Shown in pieces: positions 46,730-57,685 of a stretch of 64,000 nt of DNA (positions are counted from its first letter, which is position 1; each line of letters opens with the position of its first letter). Source of the DNA: Dysidea avara (taxonomy: Eukaryota; Porifera; Demospongiae; Dictyoceratida; Dysideidae). The translations under genes were made by a program, and so were the position numbers. The stretch covers positions 8,370,614 to 8,434,613 of the forward strand of contig NC_089273.1 of the NCBI RefSeq assembly GCF_963678975.1, in the 5' to 3' direction. The notes beneath the pieces are model-generated. The model was not told the origin of the DNA and did not search any database. It saw nothing but the letters and a program-made list of their open reading frames with translations.

Positions 46730-47682
46730 CTAAAAGTGGAAGCGCTTAGGGAGCAGTTTTTCTCAGTGTTCACCAGAGAAGATAGACAATATTTAAGCTC
46801 CACGCCCAACATAACATTTAACACCATTGACATTGATACTCTACTAGCTAAAGAATCTCAAATTTAGTAAAGCTGCTGGCCTAGATGATATTCACATGGA
46901 TCCTCAAAACCTTTGCAGAACAAGTAACTCCAGTGTTACAAGTGATATTCACTCAATCACTTAATTCAGACACTTTACCATCTGACTGGCTTACCTCCAA
47001 CATTATTTGTGACCGGATTTGCGAAAAGGGGTCTTCCACACACATCCAATTTCATAACTTTGGGAAACCTTAACTTGGTGTTCAAGTAACATGTTAACCT
47101 TACATTTTCACCATCTATTCAGCTATGCTGGTGCTCACTTCTGACTAAATTTCAAGTCAATAGCTCTTTCCAATCTGAAGTTATGGATTGTCAAAGTTGG
47201 CAAATTGGATGTGTGTGGAAGATCCCTTTTTCGCAAATCCGGTCACATTTCAGTATTCAAAGAAGGGATCAAAAGTACTCCTTCCAATTATTAACCAATA
47301 TCGCCAACTGTTGTCTGCTATAGAGTTATGGAGCACATCATATTTCATTCCATCATGGACCATTTAAACACCCACAATATCATTAATGTTAGTCAACATG
47401 GATTCAGACCAGGCTTTTTATGTAACCTCCAACTAATGCTTCATGTTGATAACATTAATTTTAAAAGCACAATATTGTGTCAATTTCTGTTGTTAGATTT
47501 TTCTAAACATTTGATACAGTTGCACACAATAAACTGTTACGTAAACTCACCCATTATGGTATACAATCTAATACCCATAAATAGATTTACCACGTGGCTT
47601 ACCTCCAGAACACAAAGAATTTCTGTTGAAGAATACAAATCTAAGCACTTTCCTTGGGCCTCTTATGCCTCCACTGTACATA
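46730..47682 (+). pseudogene. LINE reverse transcriptase fragment, broken by a MITE
   Basis: In the plus frames, LREQFFSVFTRED, then ILKTFAEQVTPVLQVIFTQS and LPSDWL match the N-terminal part of a LINE reverse transcriptase. A B-type MITE follows (47,008-47,247). After it come VMEHIIFHSIMDHLNTHNII, QHGFRPGF, LLLDFSK and TWLTSRTQR, the region up to and just past the first catalytic aspartate, with frameshifts. A diverged C-type MITE (47,683-47,922) ends it. It lies upstream of FReD gene 2. Confidence 0.75.
47008..47247. mobile_element. TGTGAC-ended MITE, family B, inside the LINE fragment
   Basis: The ends are TGTGACCGGATTTGCGAAAA and the inverted copy. It interrupts the reverse-transcriptase frame after LPSDWLTSNI. 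Confidence 0.9.
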
Positions 47683-47922
47683 TGCGACCTGATTTTGAAA
47701 AATCAGTCTCTATGTCACATGTGAAATTTACAATTCACTGTGTTACCATTGAGACAGTTTGGCACCTGTCAGATTATTTCTCAGAATATGTAGTAATTCG
47801 AGGAACTGACTAACAATTGTAACCATTGCAAAGCTGATTAACTGCTTGAATACTTAATTTTGGTAATAATTATTTGAGTTGTCAAATGTGACATTAAGAC
47901 TAATTTTCCAAAATGGGTCACA
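47683..47922. mobile_element. TGTGAC-ended MITE, family C, diverged
   Basis: The left end is TGCGACCTGATTTTGAAAAA. The right end is the complement of TGTGACCCATTTTGGAAAAT. The interior is weakly like C1 and C2. Confidence 0.6.
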
Positions 47923-48159
47923 GAAATGATGTGTAATAGAATGATTACCATATTAGTACATGTGATTCATCAGTCATGTATACATTACAGGAATGTGTAG
48001 GCTGATTGATATATGATATATTCATAGATGTGAGGTACAGTATAATTACCTACAAGGATAGGTGACATTGTAGATAAAACACCATATTTGGTAACTTTAC
48101 ATTGCAGCAACAACAACAACATTGTTACGTACTTGACTATATAAAGCAATACAGAGTAG

Positions 48160-48166
48160 TATAAAA
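48160..48166 (+). promoter_or_regulatory. TATA box of the second FReD gene
   Basis: TATAAAA lies 63 bp before the chosen ATG, matching the paralogue. A start site about 30 bp downstream would fall after the earlier ATG at 48,178, which is therefore probably not in the mRNA. Confidence 0.75.
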
Positions 48167-48222
48167 CCACAGATCCAATGTGCTATCAACGGTTTACAGC
48201 TGATCATGTTGACAAGTCTACA

Positions 48223-48966
48223 ATGATCAATACTATCACTATTTCAATACTAGTGGTTAGTGCTATTGGAATAGTACTGGTTGATGGAGAGTGTCAAACT
48301 AATGGTGGACCAATTAAAAGCTGCTGTTGTCTTGGCTACAATAATACACATTTCAATGCAAATAGTCCTGGAGTCTACACTATTGGTAACTTTAGTGGAG
48401 TGAAGTGTTCCAACACTAGAGTATACTGTGATACTACCTCAGGAGGAGGAGGATGGTTAGTTGTTCAGAGGAGACAAGATGAAAGTGTTGACTTTAATAG
48501 AGACTGGGTAGATTATGAAGATGGATTTGGTAGTCTGACTGGAGGATTTTGGCTTGGATTACGTGGAATGCACACCATGACCAATAAAGGACAGTGGGAG
48601 CTACGTATTGACTATACATTTTCTAATGGAACAAAAAGTTATCTATCATACAGTAACTTTAAAGTAGGACCAGCCACTGATCAGTATCGACTAAGCAGAT
48701 TAGAATTTGATGGACATACAACTGATCCATTTTCACTCAGCTACGGGATGAAGTTCACCACAAGGGACAGAGACAATGATCACGCTGTTTACAATTGTGC
48801 TGTGCATGATGCTGGTGGGAATGCTGGTGGATGGTGGTACAACTGGTGTTCCCGTATGTTTCTCAACAATCAATACAACCACAGGACAACAATACGGCTA
48901 AATAACCAGTGGTATTCTCTACCATTCATAGAAATCAAAATCAGACCAAAAGATTGCATCTTTTAA
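48223..48966 (+). CDS. Secreted fibrinogen-related domain (FReD) protein, 247 aa
   Basis: This is a paralogue of the gene at 34,838, with the same expected role as a secreted carbohydrate-recognition protein. The start at 48,223 aligns with the paralogue (both begin MINT) and gives a clean signal peptide (residues 1-22, ending LVDG). The in-frame ATG at 48,178 would add 15 residues and spoil it. Landmarks: SPGVYTIGNF (48-57), GGGGWLVVQRRQDESVDF (74-91), the DRDND calcium site (182-186), NCAVHDAGGNAGGWWYNWCS (191-210) and a C-terminal FIEIKIRPKDC. It has a single exon. It keeps more canonical FReD features than its paralogue (VYTI, WYNWC). Coding, promoter and 3' flank are all duplicated between the two genes, and both lie on the plus strand about 13.4 kb apart. 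Confidence 0.93.
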   Translation: MINTITISILVVSAIGIVLVDGECQTNGGPIKSCCCLGYNNTHFNANSPGVYTIGNFSGVKCSNTRVYCDTTSGGGGWLVVQRRQDESVDFNRDWVDYEDGFGSLTGGFWLGLRGMHTMTNKGQWELRIDYTFSNGTKSYLSYSNFKVGPATDQYRLSRLEFDGHTTDPFSLSYGMKFTTRDRDNDHAVYNCAVHDAGGNAGGWWYNWCSRMFLNNQYNHRTTIRLNNQWYSLPFIEIKIRPKDCIF

Positions 48967-49214
48967 CTTCATCAGTGACGATTTGACTGCTCATCATAAC
49001 TATAATAACAATAGTATTGTAATCACATCATTTATATTATAACCTGGTAGTGTATTTCAGTACAGTTGTACCACATTTTCATAATATGCACTTTGATACC
49101 TAATCTGATGCACTTGTATCGTGCTTGTTGATGTAATAATGTAATGCCATGTTAAACAATACAGGAGCAATATGCTCATACAAAGTAAATAATATGGATG
49201 TTTAGCATAATTAT

Positions 49215-49440
49215 GGCAAAATGTACCACTCTGCGTGGGCAGTTCAAAGGCACCGCCAGTGCCATAATTTGTATATTGCACTGCTGCAGACCGCAGCGAG
49301 TGCATTATAACTTATAACGCACTGGTTGCGGTTTTGTAGACCACAACGGACCGCAGTGCAATATACAGATATTGCACTGGTTGCGGTTTTGTGCAGCATA
49401 GCACAAGTGCCGGTGGCGAAGACCACTACGACACCTCACC
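49215..49440. repeat. CpG-rich repeat cluster
   Basis: Two direct copies of GCACTGGTTGCGGTTTTGT (about 49,319 and 49,374) and inverted pieces around GGCACCGCCAGTGCC and GCACAAGTGCCGGTGGCG are present. It is much richer in CpG than the surrounding DNA and non-coding as far as I can see. Confidence 0.55.
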
Positions 49441-49901
49441 TAATAGGTGGAAAGACACTACACAGATCACTCGAATCCTTTTATAGCCTGACATGTAAAG
49501 GTCGATTGTGGACCATAACGTTACCAATACGTATAATGTTTACAAGCAGCCAATGGCGATCGAAAAAGCCAACGCGGGTGGCCACAACTCTAGTCTACAT
49601 ATATATAAACGTACTTATACACCTTACTAGTCTGGTGCCATCTTAGCCCAGATTAAACTGTAGTCCACTTCGACAATGATTCAACAAAACAAATATATTC
49701 TAAATAATACTAACCTTTACGTTCGATTGTGGTAACCAGTTTTGTCATGCCACCAGATTCGAGTTTAGCCAGTGTGAATAGTAAGAATTAGACTAGTATC
49801 GTTTAGTAGTTAGGTTTTGTTTCCTTAAACCATCTATTTAGCTGATTTTTTTCGCTCGAGAGAATCACTATGGCGATTAGTCTGGTGCTTTAATAGTCTA
49901 T

Positions 49902-50102
49902 ATGGCACGCTGGCGTGCTGAGCACTACATGATGAGAGTGGAACAGCGAATGCAGGTTAGTGATATAACCCATAGCATACTAGCTTTCAATATCTCAGGT
50001 GGCTACAGTACTGCAGGGGGAACGTCATCGCAACGTCAGGCTTGGTTACCCACAATCGATGTTAGAAACCTGGCCTTTATAAGTGTCACAGCTGTCTTGT
50101 GA
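49902..50102 (+). other. Unidentified open frame in a GC-richer stretch
   Basis: The frame is 66 codons, starting MARWRAEHYMMRVEQRMQ, with a possible splice donor (CAG|GTTAGTG) directly after that stretch. If spliced there, this would be a first exon. The whole 49,440-50,110 region is richer in CpG and looks like former gene or promoter DNA. No downstream exon was found. I do not recognise it. Confidence 0.25.
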
Positions 50103-50128
50103 GATTCTCCCCACCTATGGTACATAAC

Positions 50129-50243
50129 AGTTATACAACGTGCACTCGTGCTCTGCCTGTATAAACGCACTTGCCTTCGGGCCTGACGGCCCTCAGGCTT
50201 CTGCGTTTATATCAGGCAGAGCACTCGTGGCCGTTGTATAACT
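50129..50243. repeat. GC-rich palindrome 2
   Basis: The arms include AGTTATACAACG, CTCGTGCTCTGCCTG and TAAACGCA with their complements, around a centre with GCCTGACGGCCCTCAGGC. It has the same style as palindrome 1, but the sequence differs. Confidence 0.85.
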
Positions 50244-50279
50244 ATATAATGTATAACTTTTTCCTTCTATATATACATA

Positions 50280-50510
50280 TGTGACTGAATTTTGGAAAAT
50301 CACCTATATGGGTGTGCATGAATTTTTATGTTTAGTGGGTTGCTAATAAGAGCAGGACACAGTTGTAAAAATAATTCCAGAATTTTCTTATAATTTAAGG
50401 TATTGAGAAAGGTTTACAACCATTAACAAGTACATTTGCATTATAAAGTATGTGATGTGATTATTAAATATTATAGGTGTCAAATGCACCCATATGGGTG
50501 ATTTTCCACA
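50280..50510. mobile_element. TGTGAC-ended MITE, family C, copy 3 (right end lost)
   Basis: The left end is TGTGACTGAATTTTGGAAAA. The right side matches through ATATGGGTGATTTTCCA and then stops short of the terminal GTCACA. Confidence 0.75.
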
Positions 50511-50519
50511 TAGATGTAC

Positions 50520-50980
50520 GTTGATAACTGTAATTTACTTATAATGATCTTATATTCTCCCATATTTGCTCCTTGCTATCACTTCTTTTGGATTTGCAGA
50601 GTATTAGCCATATGTATTTGCATTGTACATACTAAACATTTTCACATTCAGTAATCTGGTCTATCTTACTCTTATTAAGATAGCATCCTCGTGCAGTAGC
50701 ATAAATGATTCTGTGAGCTATATATACCACTTAGAAAAGGCAGCATAGAAAAAGACATCTTCACAAGGGGATACTTTCCCTTTATAAAACACCTTGTTTC
50801 ATTATTTATATTTAACCCTGTATTTCTTGATGAAATCACAAATAATTATGATTAGTCCAGTCAAACTTCAAAATTTGTAAAGACTTTTTGTAGATTCAGT
50901 CACATAAGTATGTGTAATGTGTAAGAGACAATAAAATAAGATAGCTAATGAGTGGATTACATTAATGATCTTGTATAATT
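50520..50980. repeat. Third copy of the segment shared with 11.4-11.7 and 15.2-15.5 kb
   Basis: It shares TCACAAGGGGATA, the GATGAAATCACAAA-like block and the TTAATGATCTTG end with the other copies. It is non-coding. Confidence 0.6.
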
Positions 50981-50989
50981 TCAACTACA

Positions 50990-51680
50990 GTATGATATGG
51001 TAAGATGTTTGGTACAATTAGCTGAGATAGTCAAATCCCATGCAAAGAAGAGTTCAAATGACAGCTTACACACAGATCATGGTCATTTTTAACATTGTGT
51101 AACAGAACTTAATAATATATTATAAAAAGTATTATAGATGTTTACTGTTCTAGAAGAGTTTTAGTTCTTCTTGTTGCTATTTTCATGTTTCTGTTATGAA
51201 TATGAATATTGCATCATATCTTAATGTAAGGGCGGATTTAGGGAGGGTGCTTGGGGGGTTGATGCACCCACCTCCAAAATTTTACAATGAGCAAGCTAGG
51301 AAGCTTCTAGAAGCTGTAGTACAGGTGCAGTTGCATTTTATACACATACAAAGAGCAAGGGGAATAGCTATCTTATCCAAGAATTACCAAGAGGGGTTCA
51401 AAATTATACTTTTGGAGTAAGTCTTATACTCTAATAGAACAGTCAACTACTCTAATAGAACATCCATCATTAAAACTATAATTTCAAGAAGTTACTGTAT
51501 ACCAATCACTTTAAGTAAAAGATTTATACCTTTAATGTACTAAATTATATAAAACATTATTAATTGAAAATCTATTCTGAAAACAACTTTTTCTGTCAAA
51601 TAGTTTACGTTCTGCTACAAACTTGATTCTTGGGTCAGTGAAATCCTTCTCTTGCAAGTAAAACAATGGTCTTATATGTA
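50990..51680. other. Intergenic, transposon-end-like sequence
   Basis: Two direct copies of the ACTCTAATAGAACA motif lie at 51,427 and 51,451. GGGCGGATTTAGGGAGGGTG at 51,231 resembles a common DNA-transposon terminus, and GGGACGGATCTAGGATTTC on the minus strand near 53,485 could be its partner. This pairing is uncertain. Confidence 0.35.
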
Positions 51681-51685
51681 CTAGT

Positions 51686-51839
51686 AATAGCATGGGCAGC
51701 AGTGAAATTTGGGATAAATACCACGAGTGTTGTATTGGAAATGGAGATAAATTTCACGAGGCGAAGCCGAGTGAAATTTGCCATTTCCAATACAACACGA
51801 GTGGTATTTATCCCAAATTTCACTGCTACCCATGCTATT
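51686..51839. repeat. Palindrome 3, arms about 70 bp
   Basis: The arms (AATAGCATGGGCAGCAGTGA and so on, with CCACGAGTGTTGTATTGGAA and its complement) flank a short GAGGCGAAGCCGA centre. A partial extra copy of the arm lies at about 52,005-52,045. Open frames on both strands here come from the palindrome. Confidence 0.9.
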
Positions 51840-52479
51840 CCCAGTTAATACCATACTCGCTGCATATACGCATGCTGTGCATTAGCGTTGCTATGTACAC
51901 AATTTGTCACTACGTACTAAACACGCGTCAACACTAATTGGCGCTACATTGTTAACATAAATTCTAGCCAATGAAATTGCAATTACAACTTTTTCACTGC
52001 TACCAGTGAAATACGGGATAAATTTCACTGCTACTATTGAGACTTTTGTATGGGCAGTAAAACAGGTATGGTATTAAATAGTGAATATCATAGCATTTAT
52101 AAAGTTCACAAGGCTGCAACATCTGAGAGCTGTTTTTTTCCCCTTACTTGATCAAATCCCATGCTACATTTATACCAACTTCTGGAGTTTGCACTATCAA
52201 ATCCCTTGAAGCTCTACTTTAAGTGTAGATTCAAACCTGTGTTTTAAATATTCTTCTTGACCTTACATTCAATTAACTATACACTCTCTATTCTCTTTGA
52301 CAAGCCACTATTATAAAGAGTTTCTTAAAATCCAATAACAAGAAACATTGTGTAATTATGTTTTTCAACTAAAATTACTTCCAACTGACCTCATCTTGTA
52401 CCCACATTTGATTAAAAATAGATTCTAGATTCAATCTTGTGATACCAATTTTCCAAAAATCTCCAGGGGAGTATGCCTA

Positions 52480-52940
52480 GGGATGCGGCGATTATGCCAG
52501 CATAATTTCGGGAATAATAGGTATGTGTGGGAATCAGGAATTATGCTAGCATTTTGACGTCATTGTAAAGCTTTACCAGTAGGAAAATCTGCAGATTGCA
52601 CAATCCCGGGGCGTTAAAAGATCAAGATACTCTAATAGAGCAGTCAGAAACTCTAATAGAACAGTCACTGAATATTATTTACTCTAATAAAGCAACCACA
52701 TTGAAATGAAATACTCTAATACAGCAACCAGCTAAAGAATTCAAGACTATTTAAAGTTTAAACATCAATCAAAATGGTCTGATACAGCAATAAACTGACA
52801 TTATTGGCCAATTATGGTGGCATAATTTTGGGAATAATGGGCAATTCTCAAAAGCATAATAGGTGATTTTTTGAGCACTGCTCAAAAGCATAATGCTAAA
52901 TTTTTGGAGCATAATAGCCTCATGCCTAAGTATGCCACCA
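52480..52940. mobile_element. Element H-like, copy 2 (diverged)
   Basis: The left end GGGATGCGGCGATTATGCC resembles H1. The interior has CATAATAGG-type units and four ACTCTAATA motifs, the first preceded by AAGATCAAGAT, as in H1. The right end is unclear. Confidence 0.5.
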
Positions 52941-52949
52941 GAGTCGCCT

Positions 52950-55640
52950 AGCTGGAGAATTCTATACATGCTGAGTGCACATGCACTCCACACACTGGTG
53001 AGTCTACTTGCTATCTCCACTCATCTCTTAGACTACTGTTAATTTGGACAGCTAGTGTAGTCTGAGCCATGAGACTGTAAATTATACTATAATACTTCAA
53101 AACACTAAATTTGATCATGTGCAGCTGATACCCATATGCTTCCACTATTAGTTTTTTAAGATGTTAGTCTGAGATTGAATTTTAGCTACTGGCTGTGCTC
53201 TTTATAGTTATATTAACAAACTGTAGGGGAATAATGGTATCACATAAACAAAGTGATATATTTTTCACTCAAAATTACTACCAAATTCAATCTCAGTAGG
53301 CCAATTTGCAAAATTTTCCTGTGGGGGCATGCCCCCAGACCCTCCTAGATAGAGCATGCACTTTGTATGCTGGGTGTGCTTTGCATACTAGTTGTATCAT
53401 GATCAACTTCTTGCCACATAGTTAGCTATATAAATGTCCATGTTAGCACCCCCCCCCCCTTCTGAAATCCTAGATCCGTCCCTGCTTAATGGATATATTA
53501 AAAGTGTAAGAGGAAGTACTATACTTGCTTTTCCTATAGCAAGTACATAGTTAAATTTGTGAGGGATGAACTCTGATTTGGCCCCTAGACTGGAATTTGT
53601 GCACTTCACAGCAAGCTAATCTAATTAAAAATACATACATGCTTAAGTGTATGTGGATTCCTGTATGGGGCACAACATGTCTAGGGATATACTTGTATTG
53701 GATTAATGCTTTTACATGAATAAAATGGTTGTAGTCCACTACAGATAACATGGTATAACTATTAATTATTGTACTGTATAGCCTTAAACTAGGACAGAAT
53801 ATCACAAAGTTGAGGTTTCTCAGCTTGCATAGAACACAGCCAAACTATTACCACAAACAGCAAGAAATACAGCCTTCAATAAAATAAATAAATGTGGTGG
53901 CTATAGGAAAGATGGTAGTGACTGTATACAATGAGTCAATGATGTTAGCTAACTTTAAATAACATTAAAATATACACAAACAAACATCACCATTGCAGTG
54001 GTTATGTGTTGATTTCATAACCGAGAACATGACTTTTGAAGAAGTTTACGAATTTATACAGTTTATTTACTTCCATAAACAACTTTTTTTTAAAATTCTA
54101 AACTGACATATTGCAATATTTTATAATGTGTCTCATAGGTATTCAAAATAAAATTATGACAATAGAGATCAATAATTATTTCTGAATTGAAATGATCAAT
54201 TTATTTTAATTTCATTCAAAGTGGTTCAATGAATTAATTTTCTATTAAAGATTTTACAATGACTTTCTGATGTATTGTCACTCCACGCTTGTACTCTGAC
54301 TTTTTTTATCATAACTATAAAATAAACATAATTGACCCAGTCTGACAAAACTTTATTAAATTATAAGTATGACTTTTGTCACTCATACATAGTAAACTGC
54401 TTATTATTTTATTGAAAATGATCTGTAGATAAGTTAGCCATTGTTGCTCATTATACACTGACAAAAAGGCAAACATATAGCAGACATGATCAGAATAAAA
54501 CAGTCACCAAGGGCAACAACAAAAAATACATAAAAATCATCTTAAAGGCCATACAGATTTAGACATAAAACTAATCCCAAAATCTCATACCACCATGTCA
54601 TTGCCGTCAATTATCCATTTCCTTAAATTCTCAGATTACAAATTGTAATCAGCAACCTTTGTATATAACAGTGGAACAATACTTCAAATCAACATTAGAT
54701 TTCAGTAACTACTACTACTACTACTATGCATGTATTTCATAAGGTGCAGAATAGTGAAAACTTTGATAGAATGTTCTGTAGACATTCACCATTTTCTTTT
54801 AATGGTAACATTAATAATACAGTTGATATAATTAGCAAACTGTAGCTATAATATTAGCAGTGAATACTGGCGAGGAACAACATCTCAATCTGTCGGGAAT
54901 AATCTCAGACTCGTTCTTGATCTCATTTTCCTTCACGCTAAAACAAAAAATAATAATAATGGTGTTGCTCAAGTAGCTATCATCAGTATCATGTCATCTT
55001 TAATCCTAGACTATCCATATACAAACTGCACTTCAACTAAATCCACCATTTAGCTTAGCATTTCAGATAAATAAACTGTAAGTATGTAACATCCACAAGG
55101 TTTTGGTCCACTTCATATCAGTGTAGCTATGTACATGTATACTGGTAGCCATCCTTCATGAAGGTTCACTGAGTTCAACTAGAGGTTTAACTTCTTACTC
55201 ATAAGAACCCGCAAACATTAACGTCAGAAAGTTAACTACACTAAAATCTTTCACTTTTCTTGGCTAAAATTCATGGTGTAGCTACTGTATGAGTGTAGCA
55301 ATCTCCAAAACTGAACTGCACATCATCAATGCTTCATCATTAATCAGATCAAAATTAATAATGGTTAAATCTTGAGAAATATGTGCGGCAGTGAAAATAC
55401 ATGCAGGCACTGATGAAATGTTAAAGAAAATGCCTACCTTACCATTATGACCATTTTTAGACTATGCAGCTTGTGTCTGGGACCCCTATCATGAATACTT
55501 ATATGACATCGAAAAAAACCAATGATGTGCAGGAAGATTGGTTATTTTTGATTATAGTTATTTTAGTAGTGTGACAGATACTGTATCTTAAATGGCCAAC
55601 CCTAGCCTATAAGAGGGATGACATATTAATGGAGTAAGCC
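52950..55640. other. Intergenic, nothing recognised
   Basis: This is AT-rich sequence with a poly-C run near 53,449 and a short CTA repeat near 54,705. The open frames are short and carry no visible domain. Confidence 0.4.
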
Positions 55641-55705
55641 AATTCTACAAATTGTTTATAACCCACCATCTGTGCATGACCATCATATTTCTTACCAACA
55701 CAGTA

Positions 55706-55879
55706 TCCAACCAGACAGCTTCATCAACATCGATTTATCAGCTCCACTGTAATGTACCAGAAGAGCTTATTTTCCAATACTTTAAGAGAATCAAACAATT
55801 ACCTGACAATATTCTTGAAGAGCAATCCACAGAGATTTTCATCAACCACCTTTTCATCAAAGGGCAAACAATTTTATGG
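55706..55879 (+). other. Possible exon, unidentified
   Basis: A stretch bounded by an acceptor (TTCTTACCAACACAG) and a donor (ATTTTATG|GTATGC) is open in one frame. It reads QLHCNVPEELIFQYFKRIKQ and then LPDNILEEQSTEIFINHLF, a charged helical composition unlike its AT-rich flanks. It ends just before a LINE 3' end. I do not recognise it. Confidence 0.3.
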
Positions 55880-55928
55880 TATGCATGTATATTTAATGTT
55901 TTTCACTTAATTGTAATTACCCAAAATT

Positions 55929-57363
55929 ATGATGTGATTTGGGTTGAGGCTTAGAAGCCTGTACACCCATTAAATTACATACATACACATATATAAATTA
56001 AATGCAATAGACAAAAATTAACTATGAATAAAATTATTACATTAACATAAATCTATAGTCATAAAAGTAATTATCTATAGCTGATTTAAAATTATTTAAT
56101 GAAGAATTTCCTACAATATCACTTGTAAGATTGTTCCAGTCATTAATTACTCTAGTGCCAGAATAGTTGACCCATCATTAATGGTCAGCAGGAGGCTTAA
56201 GTAATTTATATGCATGACATCTAGTTAGTGTATTGTGGGAAAGAGTGAAAAAGTTGGAGTGATCCAAATTGAAGTAGCCATTCAACATTTTATAAAGGTA
56301 GTGTCTAATCACTGGACTACTGGACTGGACTACTGGACTGGAATACTGGAATGGACTACTGGACTGATATTTTTAGTTTTACACATTTTTCACAATCTTG
56401 GGTGACTTGTGACAACATTCAGCACTAAGTTGTGAATGTGATTCTAAAAAGATGCTGTGATAAGCCAAATTGGTTCAATGTATTCTATTCACTGCTTGAC
56501 AGTGTCTACTCTACTGTGTAGCAGATACTGACATGTAGGTATGACCAAAAATGTTTCTCTCACTGTTAGGCACACGTGATTATTGTGATACAACTTTCTA
56601 TAACATATGTATATTGTGAATTGGTAACTATTCTGTGTAATGGGGGCACATTAAATTTACCCACTTTTAAAACTTGTACATGCTGTGTGCCATTGTGCTA
56701 TGACCATGCAATTTTCTACTACTATTAGCAGCTAATTGGCACTGTATTACAATTAACAGAATGTAGACATTTCATTTCACTAATGAAATATAACCAGTTG
56801 TGCAATGGGGTTTAGTTTGTGCATTCATACACACTATATGCTATAGAAAATTGCATCACAATAAATCACATGTGTCTAACAGTGAGAGAAACGTTTTTGG
56901 GTATACCTACATGTCAGTATCTGCTATACAGTAAAGTAGATAGTGCCAAACAGTGATTAGAATGCATTTAATTGAACCCATTTGGCTTATCACAGCTACA
57001 TTTTAGGATTAAAGTAGCATATATACACCACTCAGTGATGAAATCTTGTCACATGCACAGTACCCCACCCTTTAAATATGTGTGAAACCAAAAAAATCTC
57101 AGTCCAGAAGTCCTTTCCAGTATTCCAGTCCAGTGATTAGACACTACCTCTTGAAAAGAAATATTAAGTCACCACATCTGTGCCTGTACAAAAAGAGATG
57201 GTAAATTCATTGATGTCAGTCGATCTATGTAAGACATGTCTCCTAAAGATGGTACTAGTTTTGTAGCACGCCATTGCACACCCTCAAGTTTACGTTGATC
57301 TAATACATAATGTGGTCCCCAAATTACATTTCTGTATTCTAATATTGGTCAAACCATTGATTT
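55929..57363 (-). mobile_element. Second LINE copy (3' end), 5' truncated, interrupted by element O
   Basis: Segments 55,929-56,296 and 57,149-57,363 align with the LINE at 20,397-21,334, covering the 3' UTR and the end of the reverse transcriptase. The 5' truncation is at about 57,363. It is more decayed than the first copy. An 852-bp element separates the two parts. Confidence 0.85.
56297..57148. mobile_element. Foldback element O, 852 bp, in the LINE copy
   Basis: The ends are GGTAGTGTCTAATCACTGGA and the complement of GGTAGTGTCTAATCACTGGA, followed by runs of ACTGGACT. The inverted similarity continues inward for about 300 bp on each side. Comparison with the intact LINE gives a 9-bp target copy on each side (TTTTATAAA against TCTTGAAAA, diverged at three positions). 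Confidence 0.8.
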
Positions 57364-57629
57364 TATCATCAATTATCAGCTATGCTGTCTCGACCTAGTA
57401 TATAATCGTAATCATAATCATTATGAAAAACAGAAAATCATTCTAGCTAGTGGCCTAATGAGTAGAATGATTCTTGTACATTTGTATCATTTGAAATAAT
57501 TTTGGGGGCTTTTGACACCAGTGGTAAAAGCACAGCAAATAATTTTTTTTCAAGTATGACTGCAAGACTGGTCACTGGACTTGCAGAAAAAGCAGCAAAG
57601 CACAACATAGAATTCTTTCGACTAGACGT

Positions 57630-57685
57630 CTAGGCCACTCACGTGAGGCACGTGTTTAAGGATATCCACTCTAAACATCGCGATC
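57630..57685 (+). promoter_or_regulatory. Paired E-box-like sites before the Calx-beta start
   Basis: CACGTG occurs twice (about 57,639 and 57,648) within 50 bp of the ATG. These are candidate bHLH sites; nothing else shows that they are used. Confidence 0.3.

Noticed and set aside
48178..48222. Upstream in-frame ATG as the start of FReD gene 2
   Set aside because: It lies only 18 bp after the start of the TATA box, is absent from the paralogue, and would place hydrophilic residues before the signal peptide.
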